The notes beneath the pieces were generated by a model. That model ran no database searches. It saw only the letters and a list, made by a program, of their open reading frames with translations, and had not been told where the DNA came from. Below are positions 46,946-58,425 of a stretch of 64,000 bases of DNA, piece after piece. Within the stretch, counting starts at the first letter, position 1. Each line of letters opens with the position of its first letter. The position numbers and the translations under genes were made by a program. The stretch is from positions 62,001-126,000 of the forward strand of contig JAUPFP010000108.1 in assembly GCA_036925085.1 (NCBI GenBank). Direction: 5' to 3'. The DNA is from Brachycybe producta (lineage: Eukaryota; Arthropoda; Diplopoda; Playtdesmida; Andrognathidae).

Positions 46946-49900
46946 AGTTGAAGTTGAAGTTGAAATTAAGTTGAAGTTGAAGTTAAGTTTGAAATTGAAG
47001 TTTAAGTTGAATTTGAAATTAAAATTGAAGTTGAAATTGAAGTTGAAATTGAAGTTGAAATTGAAGTTGAAATTGAAGTTGAAATTGAAGTTAAAATTGA
47101 AGTTGAATTTGAAGTTGAAGTTGAAGTTGAATTTGAAGTTGAACTTGAAAGTGAAGTTGAAGTTGAAGTTGAAATTAAGTTGAAGTTCAAGTTAAGTTTG
47201 AATATTGAAGTTGAAGTTGTAATTGAAGTTGAAATTAAAGTTAAAATTGAAGTTGAAATTGAAGTTGAAATTGACATTGAAATTGAAGTTGAAATTGAAG
47301 TTGAAATTGAAGTTGAAATTGAAGTTGAAATTGAAGTTAAAATTGAAGTTGAATTTGAAGTTGAACTTGGAAGTGAAGTTGAAGTTGAAGTTGAAGTTAA
47401 GTTGAAGTTCAAGTTAAGTTTGAATATTGAAGTTGAAGTTGTAATTGAAGTTAAAATTGAAGTTAAAATTGAAGTTGAAATTGAAGTTGAAATTGAAGTT
47501 GAAATTGAAGATGAAATTGAAGTTGAAGTTGAAGTTGAAATTGAAGTTGAAATTGAAGTTGAAATTGAAGTTGAAATTGAAGTTGAAATTTAAGTTGAAA
47601 TTGAAGTTGAAATTGAAGTTTAAGTTTAATTGAAGTTAAAGTTGAAGATGAATTTGAAGTTGAACTTGAAAGTGAAGTTGAAGTTGAAGTTGAAATTAAG
47701 TTGATGTTGAAGTTAAGTTTGAAATTGAAGTTTAAGTTTGAAATTGAAGTTTAAGTTGAATTTGAAGTTAAAATTGAAGTTGAAATTGAAATTGAAGTTT
47801 AAGTTGAATTTGAATTAAAAATTGAAGTTGAAATTGAAGTTGAAATTGAAGTTGAAATTGAAGTTGAAATTGAAGTTGAAATTGAAGTTGAAATTGAAGT
47901 TGAAATTGAAGTTGAAATGGAAGTTGAAATGGAAGTTGAAATTGAAGTTGAAGTTGAAGTTGAAGTTGAATTTGAAGTTGAACTTGAAAGTGAAGTTGAA
48001 GTTGAAGTTGAAGTTAAGTTGAAGTTCAAGTTAAGTTTGAATATTGAAGTTCAAGTTGTAATTGAAATTGAAAATGAAGTTAAGTTTGAATATTGAAGTT
48101 CAAGTTGTAATTGAAGTTGAAATTGAAGTTAAAATTGAAGTTGAAATTGAAGTTGAAATTGACATTGAAATTGAAGTTAAAATTGTAGTTAAAATTGAAG
48201 TTGAATTTGAAGTTGAAGTTGAAGTTAAAATTGAAGTTGAATTTGAAGTTGAAGTTGAAGTTGAATTTGAAGTTGAACTTGAAAGTGAAGTTGAAGTTGA
48301 AGTTGAAGTTAAGTTGAAGTTCAAGTTAAGTTTGAATATTGAAGTTGAAGTTGTAATTGAAGTTGAAATTGAAATTGAAATTCAAGTTAAAATTGAAATT
48401 AAAATTGAAGTTGAAGTTGAAGTTGAAGTTGAAATTGAAGTTGAAATTGAAGTTGAAATTGAAGTTGAAATTGAAGTTGAAATTGTAGTTAAAATTGAAG
48501 TTGAAATTGAAGTTGAAATTGACATTGAAATTGAAGTTGAAATTGAAGTTAATATTGAAGTTGAATTTGAAGTTGAAGTTGAAGTTAAAATCGAAGTTGA
48601 ATTTGAAGTTGAAGTTGAAGTTGAATTTGAAGTTGAACTTGAAAGTGAAGTTGAAGTTAAAGTTGAAGTTAAGTTGAAGTTCAAGTTAAGTTTGAATATT
48701 GAAGTTGAAGTTGTAATTGAAGTTGAAATTGAAATTGAAATTCAAGTTAAAATTGAAATTATAATTGAAGTTGAAATTGAAGTTGAAGTTGAAGTTGAAG
48801 TTGAATTTGAAGTTGAACTTGAAAGTGAAGTTGAAGTTGAAGTTGAAGTTAAGTTGAAGTTCAAGTTAAGTTTGAATATTGAATTTCAAGTTGTAATTGA
48901 AGTTAAAATTGAAGTTAAACTTGAAGTTCAAATTGAAGTTGAAATTGACATTGAAATTCAAGTTAAAATTGAAATTAAAATTGAAGTTGAAATTGAAGTT
49001 AAAGTTGAAGTTGAAATTGAAGTTGAAATTGAAGTTGAAATTGAAGTTGAAATTGAAGTTGAAATTGAAGTTAAAATTGAAGTTTAAGTTTAATTGAAGT
49101 TAAAGTTGAAGATGAATTTGAAGTTGAACTTGAAAGTGAAGTTGAAGTTGAAGTTGAAATTAAGTTGACGTTGAAGTTAAGTTTGAAATTGAAGTTTAAG
49201 TTTGAAATTGAAGTTTAAGTTTGAAATTGAAGTTTAAGTTGAATTTGAAGTTAAAATTGAAGTTAAAATTGAAGTTGAAATTGAAGTTGAAATTGAAGTT
49301 GAAAGTGAAGTTGAAATTGAAGTTGAAATTAAAGTTAAAATTGAAGTTTAAGTTTAATTGAAGTTAAAGTTGAAGATGAATTTTAAGTTGAACTTGAAAG
49401 TGAAGTTGAAGTTGAAGTTGAAATTAAGTTGAAGTTGAAGTTAAGTTTGAAATTGAAGTTTAAGTTGAATTTGAAATTAAAATTGAAGTTGAAAATGAAG
49501 TTGAAATTGAAGTTGAAATTGAAGTTGAAATTGAAGTTGAAATTGAAGTTAAAATTGAAGTTGAATTTGAAGTTGAAGTTGAAGTTGAATTTGAAGTTGA
49601 ACTTGAAAGTGAAGTTGAAGTTGAAGTTGAAATTAAGTTGAAGTTCAAGTTAAGTTTGAATATTGAAGTTGAAGTTGTAATTGAAGTTGAAATTAAAGTT
49701 AAAATTGAAGTTGAAATTGAAGTTGAAATTGACATTGAAATTGAAGTTGAAATTGAAGTTGAAATTGAAGTTGAAATTGAAGTTGAAATTGAAGTTGAAA
49801 TTGAAGTTGAAATTGAAGTTGAAATTGAAGTTGAATTTGAAGTTGAAATTGAAGTTGAAATTGAAGTTGAAATTGAAGTTGCAATTGAAGTTGAAATTGA

Positions 49901-52765
49901 AGTTGAAATTGAAGTTAAAATTGAAGTTGAATTTGAAGTTGAATTTGAAATTAAAATTGAAGTTGAAATTGAAGTTGAAATTGAAGTTGAAATTGAAGTT
50001 AAAATTGAAGTTGCATTTGAAGTTGAAGTTGAAGTTGAATTTGAAGTTGAACTTGGAAGTGAAGTTGAAGTTGAAGTTGAAGTTAAGTTGAAGTTCAAGT
50101 TAAGTTTGAATATTGAAGTTGAAGTTGTAATTGAAGTTAAAATTGAAGTTAAAATTGAAGTTGAAATTGAAGTTGAAATTGAAGTTGAAATTGAAGATGA
50201 AATTGAAGTTGAAGTTGAAGTTGAAATTGAAGTTGAAATTGAAGTTGAAATTGAAGTTGAAATTGAAGTTGAAATTTAAGTTGAAATTGAAGTTGAAATT
50301 GAAGTTGAAATTGAAGTTGAAATTGAAGTTAAAATTGAAGTTTAAGTTTAATTGAAGTTAAAGTTGAAGATGAATTTGAAGTTGAACTTGAAAGTGAAGT
50401 TGAAGTTGAAGTTGAAATTAAGTTGATGTTGAAGTTAAGTTTGAAATTGAAGTTTAAGTTTGAAATTGAAGTTTAAGTTTGAAATTGAAGTTTAAGTTGA
50501 ATTTGAAGTTAAAATTGAAGTTAAAATTGAAGTTGAAATTGAAGTTGAAATTGAAGTTGAAAGTGAAGTTGAAATTGAAGTTGAAATTAAAGTTAAAATT
50601 GAAGTTTAAGTTTAATTGAAGTTAAAGTTGAAGATGAATTTGAAGTTGAACTTGAAAGTGAAGTTGAAGTTGAAGTTGAAATTAAGTTGAAGTTGAAGTT
50701 AAGTTTGAAATTGAAGTTTAAGTTGAATTTGAAATTAAAATTGAAGTTGAAATTGAAGTTGAAATTGAAGTTGAAATTGAAGTTGAAATTGAAGTTGAAA
50801 TTGAAGTTAAAATTGAAGTTGAATTTGAAGTTGAAGTTGAAGTTGAATTTGAAGTTGAACTTGAAAGTGAAGTTGAAGTTGAAGTTGAAATTAAGTTGAA
50901 GTTCAAGTTAAGTTTGAATATTGAAGTTGAAGTTGTAATTGAAGTTGAAATTAAAGTTAAAATTGAAGTTGAAATTGAAGTTGAAATTGACATTGAAATT
51001 GAAGTTGAAATTGAAGTTGAAATTGAAGTTGAAATTGAAGTTGAAATTGAAGTTAAAATTGAAGTTGAATTTGAAGTTGAACTTGGAAGTGAAGTTGAAG
51101 TTGAAGTTGAAGTTAAGTTGAAGTTCAAGTTAAGTTTGAATATTGAAGTTGAAGTTGTAATTGAAGTTAAAATTGAAGTTAAAATTGAAGTTGAAATTGA
51201 AGTTGAAATTGAAGTTGAAATTGAAGATGAAATTGAAGTTGAAGTTGAAGTTGAAATTGAAGTTGAAATTGAAGTTGAAATTGAAGTTGAAATTGAAGTT
51301 GAAATTTAAGTTGAAATTGAAGTTGAAATTGAAGTTTAAGTTTAATTGAAGTTAAAGTTGAAGATGAATTTGAAGTTGAACTTGAAAGTGAAGTTGAAGT
51401 TGAAGTTGAAATTAAGTTGATGTTGAAGTTAAGTTTGAAATTGAAGTTTAAGTTTGAAATTGAAGTTTAAGTTGAATTTGAAGTTAAAATTGAAGTTGAA
51501 ATTGAAATTGAAGTTTAAGTTGAATTTGAATTAAAAATTGAAGTTGAAATTGAAGTTGAAATTGAAGTTGAAATTGAAGTTGAAATTGAAGTTGAAATTG
51601 AAGTTGAAATTGAAGTTGAAATTGAAGTTGAAATGGAAGTTGAAATGGAAGTTGAAATTGAAGTTGAAGTTGAAGTTGAAGTTGAATTTGAAGTTGAACT
51701 TGAAAGTGAAGTTGAAGTTGAAGTTGAAGTTAAGTTGAAGTTCAAGTTAAGTTTGAATATTGAAGTTCAAGTTGTAATTGAAATTGAAAATGAAGTTAAG
51801 TTTGAATATTGAAGTTCAAGTTGTAATTGAAGTTGAAATTGAAGTTAAAATTGAAGTTGAAATTGAAGTTGAAATTGACATTGAAATTGAAGTTAAAATT
51901 GTAGTTAAAATTGAAGTTGAATTTGAAGTTGAAGTTGAAGTTAAAATTGAAGTTGAATTTGAAGTTGAAGTTGAAGTTGAATTTGAAGTTGAACTTGAAA
52001 GTGAAGTTGAAGTTGAAGTTGAAGTTAAGTTGAAGTTCAAGTTAAGTTTGAATATTGAAGTTGAAGTTGTAATTGAAGTTGAAATTGAAATTGAAATTCA
52101 AGTTAAAATTGAAATTAAAATTGAAGTTGAAGTTGAAGTTGAAGTTGAAATTGAAGTTGAAATTGAAGTTGAAATTGAAGTTGAAATTGAAGTTGAAATT
52201 GTAGTTAAAATTGAAGTTGAAATTGAAGTTGAAATTGACATTGAAATTGAAGTTGAAATTGAAGTTAATATTGAAGTTGAATTTGAAGTTGAAGTTGAAG
52301 TTAAAATCGAAGTTGAATTTGAAGTTGAAGTTGAAGTTGAATTTGAAGTTGAACTTGAAAGTGAAGTTGAAGTTAAAGTTGAAGTTAAGTTGAAGTTCAA
52401 GTTAAGTTTGAATATTGAAGTTGAAGTTGTAATTGAAGTTGAAATTGAAATTGAAATTCAAGTTAAAATTGAAATTATAATTGAAGTTGAAATTGAAGTT
52501 GAAGTTGAAGTTGAAGTTGAATTTGAAGTTGAACTTGAAAGTGAAGTTGAAGTTGAAGTTGAAGTTAAGTTGAAGTTCAAGTTAAGTTTGAATATTGAAT
52601 TTCAAGTTGTAATTGAAGTTAAAATTGAAGTTAAACTTGAAGTTCAAATTGAAGTTGAAATTGACATTGAAATTCAAGTTAAAATTGAAATTAAAATTGA
52701 AGTTGAAATTGAAGTTAAAGTTGAAGTTGAAATTGAAGTTGAAATTGAAGTTGAAATTGAAGTTG
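45260..52765 (+). repeat. 3,716/3,717-bp tandem duplication (two copies)
   Basis: Modules at 45,921, 47,180, 48,062 and 48,897 recur at 49,638, 50,896, 51,778 and 52,613. The displacement is 3,717 bp, then 3,719, then 3,716, the small steps reflecting single-base indels in the first copy. An unusual pair of modules only 48 bp apart (near 48,035/48,083 and 51,751/51,799) is present in both copies. The copies diverge at about 49,045/52,763. 3,716 is not a multiple of 3. Confidence 0.92.
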
Positions 52766-55061
52766 AATTTGAAGTTGAAGTTGAAGTTGAATTTGAAGTT
52801 GAACTTGAAAGTGAAGTTGAAGTTGAAGTTGAAGTTAAGTTGAAGTTCAAGTTAAGTTTGAATATTGAAGTTGAAGTTGTAATTGAAGTTGAAATTGAAA
52901 TTGAAATTCAAGTTAAAATTGAAATTAAAATTGAAGTTGAAATTGAAGTTAAAGTTGAAGTTGAAATTGAAGTTGAAATTGAAGTTGAAATTGAAGTTGA
53001 AATTGAAGTTGAAATTGGAGTTGAAATTGAAGTTGAAATTGAAGTTGTAATTGAAGTTGTAATTGAAGTTGAAATTGAAGTTGAAACTGAAGTTAAAACT
53101 GAAGTTTAAGTTTAATTGAAGTTAAAGTTGAAGATGAATTTGAAGTTGAACTTGAAAGTGAAGTTGAAGTTGAAGTTAAGTTGAAGTTGAAGTTAAGTTT
53201 GAAATTGAAGTTTAAGTTGAATTTGAAATTAAAATTGAAGTTGAAACTGAAGTTGAAATTGAAGTTGAAATTGAAGTTGAAATTGAAGTTGAAATTGAAG
53301 TTGAAATTGAAGTTAAAATTGAAGTTGCATTTGAAGTTGAAGTTGTAGTTGAATTTGAAGTTGAAGTTGTAGTTGAATTTGAAGTTGAACTTGAAAGTGA
53401 AGTTAAATTTGAAGTTGAAGTTAAGTTGAAGTTCAAGTTAAGTTTGAATATTGAAGTTGAAGTTGTAATTGAAGTTGAAATTGAAGTTAAAATTGAAGTT
53501 GAATTTGAAGTTGAAGTTGAAGTTAAAATTGAAGTTGAATTTGAAGTTGAAGTTGAAGTTGAATTTGAAGTTGAACTAGAAAGTGAAGTTGAAGTTGAAG
53601 TTGAAGTTAAGTTGAAGTTCAAGTTAAGTTTGAATATTGAAGTTGAAGTTGTAATTGAAGATGAAATTGAAGTTGAAGTTGAAGTTGAAATTGAAGTTGA
53701 AATTGAAGTTGAAATTGAAGTTTAAGTTTAACTGAAGTTTAAGTTTAATTGAAGTTAAAGTTGAAGATGAATTTGAAGTTGAACTTGAAAGTGAAGTTGA
53801 AGTTGAAGTTGAAATTAAGTTGACGTTGAAGTTAAGTTTGAAATTGAAGTTTAAGTTTGAAATTGAAGTTTAAGTTGAATTTGAAGTTAAAATTGAAGTT
53901 GAAATTGAAGTTGAAATTGAAGTTGAAATTGAAGTTGAAAGTGAAGTTGAAATTAAAGTTGAAATTGAAGTTAAAATTGAAGTTTAAGTTTAATTGAAGT
54001 TTAAGTTTAATTGAAGTTAAAGTTGAAGATGAATTTGAAGTTGAACTTGAAAGTGAAGTTGAAGTTGAAGTTGAAGTTAAGTTGAAGATGAATTTAAAGT
54101 TGAACTTGAAAGTGAAGTTGAAGTTAAAGTTGAAGTTAAGTTGAAGTTGAAGTTAAGTTTATAATTGAAGTTTAAGTTGAATTTGAAATTAAAATTGAAG
54201 TTGAAATTGAAATTGAAATTGAAGTTGAAATTGAACTTGAAAATGAAGATGAAATTGAAGTTGAAATTGATTTTTAAGTTTAATTGAAGTTAAAATTGAA
54301 GATGAATTTGAAGTTGAACTTGAAAGTGAAGTTGAAGTTGAAGTTAAGTTTTAAATTGAAGTTTAAGTTGAATTTGAAATTAAAATTGAAGTTGCATTTG
54401 AAGTTGAAGTTGTAGTTGAATTTGAAGTTGAACTTGAAAGTGAAGTTGAAGTTGAAGTTGAAGTTAAGTTCAAGTTCAAGTTAAGTTTGAATATTGAAGT
54501 TGAAGTTGTAATTGAAGTTGAAATTGAAGTTAAAATTGAAGTTGAATTTGAAATTGAAGTTGAAGTTAAAATTGGAGTTGAATTTAAAGTTGAAGTTGAA
54601 GGTGAATTTGATGTTGAACTTGAAAGTGAAGTTGAAGTTGAAGTTGAAGTTAAGTTGAAGTTCAAGTTAAGTTTGAATATTGAAGTTGAAGTTGTAATTG
54701 AAGTTGAAATTGAAGTTAAAATTGAAGTTGAAATTGAAGTTGAAATTGAAGTTGAAATTGACATTGAAATTGAAGTTGAAATTGAAGTTGAAATTGAAGT
54801 TGAAATTTAAGTTGAAATTTAAGTTAAAATTTAAGTTGAAATTGAAGATGAAATTGAAATTGAATTTGAAGTTGAGGTTGAAGTTGTAATGGAAGTTGAA
54901 GATGATGTTGATGTTAAAGTTATAGTAGAAGTTGAAGTTGAATATGAAGTTAAAATTGAAGTTTATGTTTAAGTTGCAGTTGAATTAAAGATAAAATTGA
55001 AGTTAAATTTGAAGTTGAGGTTGAAGTTGCAGTTGAAGTAAAAATTGAAGTTGAAGTTAAG

Positions 55062-57075
55062 TTGAAGATAACATTGAAGTTGGGGTTGATGTAGGAGTTG
55101 AAGTTGAAGTTGGAGATGAAATTGAAGTTGAGGTTGAAGTTGAAATAGAAGTTGAAGTTGAATTTAAAATAGAAGTTGATGTTGAAGTTGAAGTTAAAGT
55201 TGAAGTTGAAGTTGAAGTTATAGTTGAAGTTGAGGTTGAAGTTGTTGTTGAAGTTTTAGTTGAAGATAAAGTTGAAGTTGAAGTTGAAAATAAATTTGAA
55301 GTTGAAGTTGATGTTGATGTTGAAGTTAAAGTCGAATTTAATGTTGAAGTTGAAGATGAAGTTAAAGGTGAATTTGAAGTTGAAGTAGAAGTTAAAATTG
55401 AAGTTGAAGTTGAAGTTGACATTGAATTTAAATTTGAAATTGAAGTTGAAGTTGAATTCGAAGTTGAAATCGAACTCAAAATTGCAGTTGAAGTTAAAGT
55501 TGAAATTGAATATATGTTACTTGAAGGTAAAGTTGAAGTTGAAGTTGAAGTTGAAATTGAAGTTGAAGTTAAAGTTTAAGTTGAAATTGAAGATGACATT
55601 GAAGTTGAAGTTGAAATTGAAGTTAAAGTTAAAGTTGAATTTGAAGTTGAAGTTGAAGTTGAAGTTGAAGTTGAAGTTGATCTTGAAGTTGAAGTCATAC
55701 TTGAAATTAAAGTTGATGTTGAGGTTGAAGTTGAAGTTGATGTTGAAGTTGAAGTTAAAGTTGAATTTGAAGTTGAATTTGAAGTTGAATTTGAAGTTGA
55801 AGTTAAAGTTAAAGTTGAAGTTGAGGTTGAAGTTGTTGTTGAAGTTGTAGTTGAAGATGAAATTAAACTTAAAGTTGACGTCGAAGTTATAGTTGATGTT
55901 GAAGTTGAAGTTGAAGTTGAAGTTGAAGTTGAATTCGAAGTTGAAATCGAACTCAAAATTGCAGTTGAAGTTAAAGTTGAAATTGAATATATGTTACTTG
56001 AAGGTGAAATTAAAGTTGAAGTTGAAGTTGAAATTGAAGTTGAAGTTGAAGTAAAAGTTTAAGTTGAAATTGAAGATGACATTGAAGTTGAAGTAAAAAT
56101 TGAAGTTGAAGTTAAGTTGAAGATGACATTGAAGTTGGGTTGATGTAGGAGTTGAAGTTGAAGTTGAAGTTGGAGATGAAATTGAAGTTGAATTTCAAGT
56201 TGAGGTTGAAGTTGAAGTTGAAGTTATAGTTGAAGTTATGGTTGATGTTGTTGTTGAAGATAAAGTTGAAGTTGAAGTTGAAGTTGAAAATGAATTTGAA
56301 GTTGAATTTCAAGTTGAGGTTGAAGTTGAAATTGAAGTTAAATTTGAAGTTGTAGTTAAGTAGAAGATGACATTGAAGTTGGGGTTGATATAGGAGTTGA
56401 AGTTGAAATTGAAGTTGAAGTTGAAGTTAAAGTAAAGTTGATGTTGAAGTTGAAGTTAAAGTTGAAGTTGAAGTTGTAGTTATAGTTGAAGTTGAGATTG
56501 AAGTTGTTGTTCAAGTTGTAGTTGAAGTTGTAGTTGAAGATAAAGTTGAAGTTGAAGTTGAAGTTGAAGTTGAAGTTGAAAATAAATTTGAAGTTGAATT
56601 TGAAGTTAAAGTTAAAGTTAAAGTTGAATTTGAAGATGAATTTGAAGTTGAGGTTGAAGTTGAAATTGAATTTGAAGTTGAAGTTAAAGTTGAAGTTGAG
56701 GTTGAAGTTGTTGTTGAAGTTGCAGTTGAAGTTGAAGTTGAAGTTGAACTTGAAGTTGAAGTTGATGTTGATGTTGAAGTTAAAGTTGAATTTAATGTTG
56801 AAGTTGAAGATGAAGTTATAGGCGAATTTGAAGTTGAAGTAGAAGTTGAAATTGAAGTTGAAGTTGAAGTTGACATTGAATTTGAATTTGAAATTGAAGT
56901 TGAAGTTGAAATTGAAGTTAAAGTTAAAGTTGAAGTTGAAGATGAAGTTATAGGCGAATTTTAAGTTGAAGTAGAAGTTGAAATTGAATTTGAAGTTGAG
57001 GTTGACATTGAAGTTGAAGTTAAAATTTAAGTTGAAGTTAAGTTGAAGATGACTTTGAAGTTGGGGTTGATGTAG
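55062..57075 (+). repeat. 33-bp GGGG landmark, four variant copies
   Basis: Copies lie at 55062-55094 (GATAACATTG), 56117-56148 (GGG instead of GGGG, 32 bp), 56361-56393 (TAGAAGATGACATTG start and GATATAGG end) and 57043-57075 (GATGACTTTG). Each has its own difference, unlike the near-uniform copies elsewhere. Confidence 0.83.
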
Positions 57076-57182
57076 GAGTTGAAGTTGAAATTGAAGTTGG
57101 AGATGAAATTGAAGTTGAATTTGAAGTTGAGGTTGAAGTTGAAATTGAAGTTGAAGTTGAAGGTAAACAAGAAGTTCATGTT

Positions 57183-57260
57183 GAAGTTGAAGTTGAAGTT
57201 GAAGTTGAAGTTGAAGTTGAAGTTGAAGTTGAAGTTGAAGTTGAAGTTGAAGTTGAAGTT
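57183..57260 (+). repeat. Pure GAAGTT hexamer run, 13 units
   Basis: Thirteen perfect GAAGTT units with no GAAATT alternation, flanked by GAAGTTCATG on the left and GAATTCGAAG on the right. It is the longest single-hexamer run I found, which suggests GAAGTT as the ancestral unit or a recent slippage expansion. Confidence 0.85.
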
Positions 57261-58425
57261 GAATTCGAAGTTGAAATTGAAGTTGAATTCGAAGTTGAAA
57301 TTGAACTCAAAATTGCAGTTGAAGTTAAAGTTGAAGATGAATTTGAAGTTGAACTTGAAAGTGAAGTTGAAGTTGAAGTTGAAATTAAGTTGAAAATGAT
57401 TTTAAAGTTGAACTTGAAAGTGAAGTTGAAGTTAAAGTTGAAGTTAAGTTGAAGTTGAAGTTAAGTTTGAAATTGAAGTTTAAGTTGAATTTGAAATTAA
57501 AATTGAAGTTGAAACTGAAGTTGAAATAGAAGTTGAAATTGAAGTTGAAATTGAAGTTGAAAATGAAGTTGAAATTGAAGTTGAAATTGAAATTGAAATT
57601 GAAGTTGAAATTGAAGTTGAAAATGAAGATGAAATTGAAGTTGAAATTGAATTTTAAGTTTAATTGAAGTTAAAATTGAAGATGAATTTGAAGTTGAACT
57701 TGAAAGTGAAGTTGAAGTTGAAGTTGAAGTTGAAATTGAAGTTAAAATTGAAGTTTAAGTTTAATTGAAGTTAAAGTTGAAGATGAATTTGAAGTTGAAC
57801 TTGAATTTGAAGTTGAAGTTGAAGTTGAAGTTAAGTTTAAGTTGAAGTTAAGTTTGAAATTGAAGTTTAAGTTGAATTTGAAGTTAAAATTGAAGTTGAA
57901 ATTGAAGTTGAAATTGAAGTTGAAATTGAAGTTGAAATTGAAGTTGAAATTGAAGTTGAAATTGAAGTTAAAATTGAAGTTGAATTTGAAGTTGAAGTTG
58001 AAGTTGAATTTGAAGTTGAACTTGAAAGTGAAGTTGAAGTTGAAGTTGAAATTAAGTTGAAGTTCAAGTTAAGTTTGAATATTGAAGTTGAAGTTGTAAT
58101 TGAAGTTGAAATTAAAGTTAAAATTGAAGTTGAAATTGAAGTTGAAATTGACATTGAAATTGAAGTTGAAATTGAAGTTGAAATTGAAGTTGAAATTGAA
58201 GTTGAAATTGAAGTTGAAATTGAAGTTGAAATTGAAGTTGAATTTGAAGTTGAAATTGAAGTTGAAATTGAAGTTGAAATTGAAGTTGCAATTGAAGTTG
58301 AAATTGAAGTTGAAATTGAAGTTAAAATTGAAGTTGAATTTGAAGTTGAATTTGAAATTAAAATTGAAGTTGAAATTGAAGTTGAAATTGAAGTTGAAAT
58401 TGAAGTTGAAATTGAAGTTAAAATT

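Larger units (their letters stand above)
34560..54845 (+). repeat. Type I array, longest stretch
   Basis: About 20 kb of type I sequence with roughly forty modules, densest between 44,250 and 44,720 and between 47,180 and 52,870. GGAATT and GCAATT variants mark the 41-46 kb copies. Several nested duplications are listed separately. No gene, unique sequence or type II landmark is seen. Confidence 0.88.
54845..57340 (+). repeat. Type II block, most diverged
   Basis: Four GGGG landmarks (one missing a G), an AAAGATAAAATTG degenerate spot near 54,987, GAATATATGTTACTTGAAGG at 55,506 and 55,985, and paired GAATTCGAAG / GAACTCAAAATTGCAG segments near 55,454-55,490, 55,931-55,965 and 57,261-57,315. 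A pure GAAGTT run lies at 57183-57260. Sequence agreement with the other type II blocks is lower than theirs with each other, so this block has escaped recent homogenisation. No gene is supported. Confidence 0.83.

Noticed and set aside
51778-53109. Long open frame of about 443 codons (Glu-Val/Glu-Ile repeat), and similar frames at 37,913-38,968, 33,560-34,486 and 2,688-3,593
   Set aside because: The ground 12-mer has no stop in this frame, so openness carries no information. Codon use is fixed by the DNA repeat, the apparent starts are TTG or ATG variants of the repeat, and the higher-order periods (2,366, 2,665, 3,716, 1,066) do not preserve frame.
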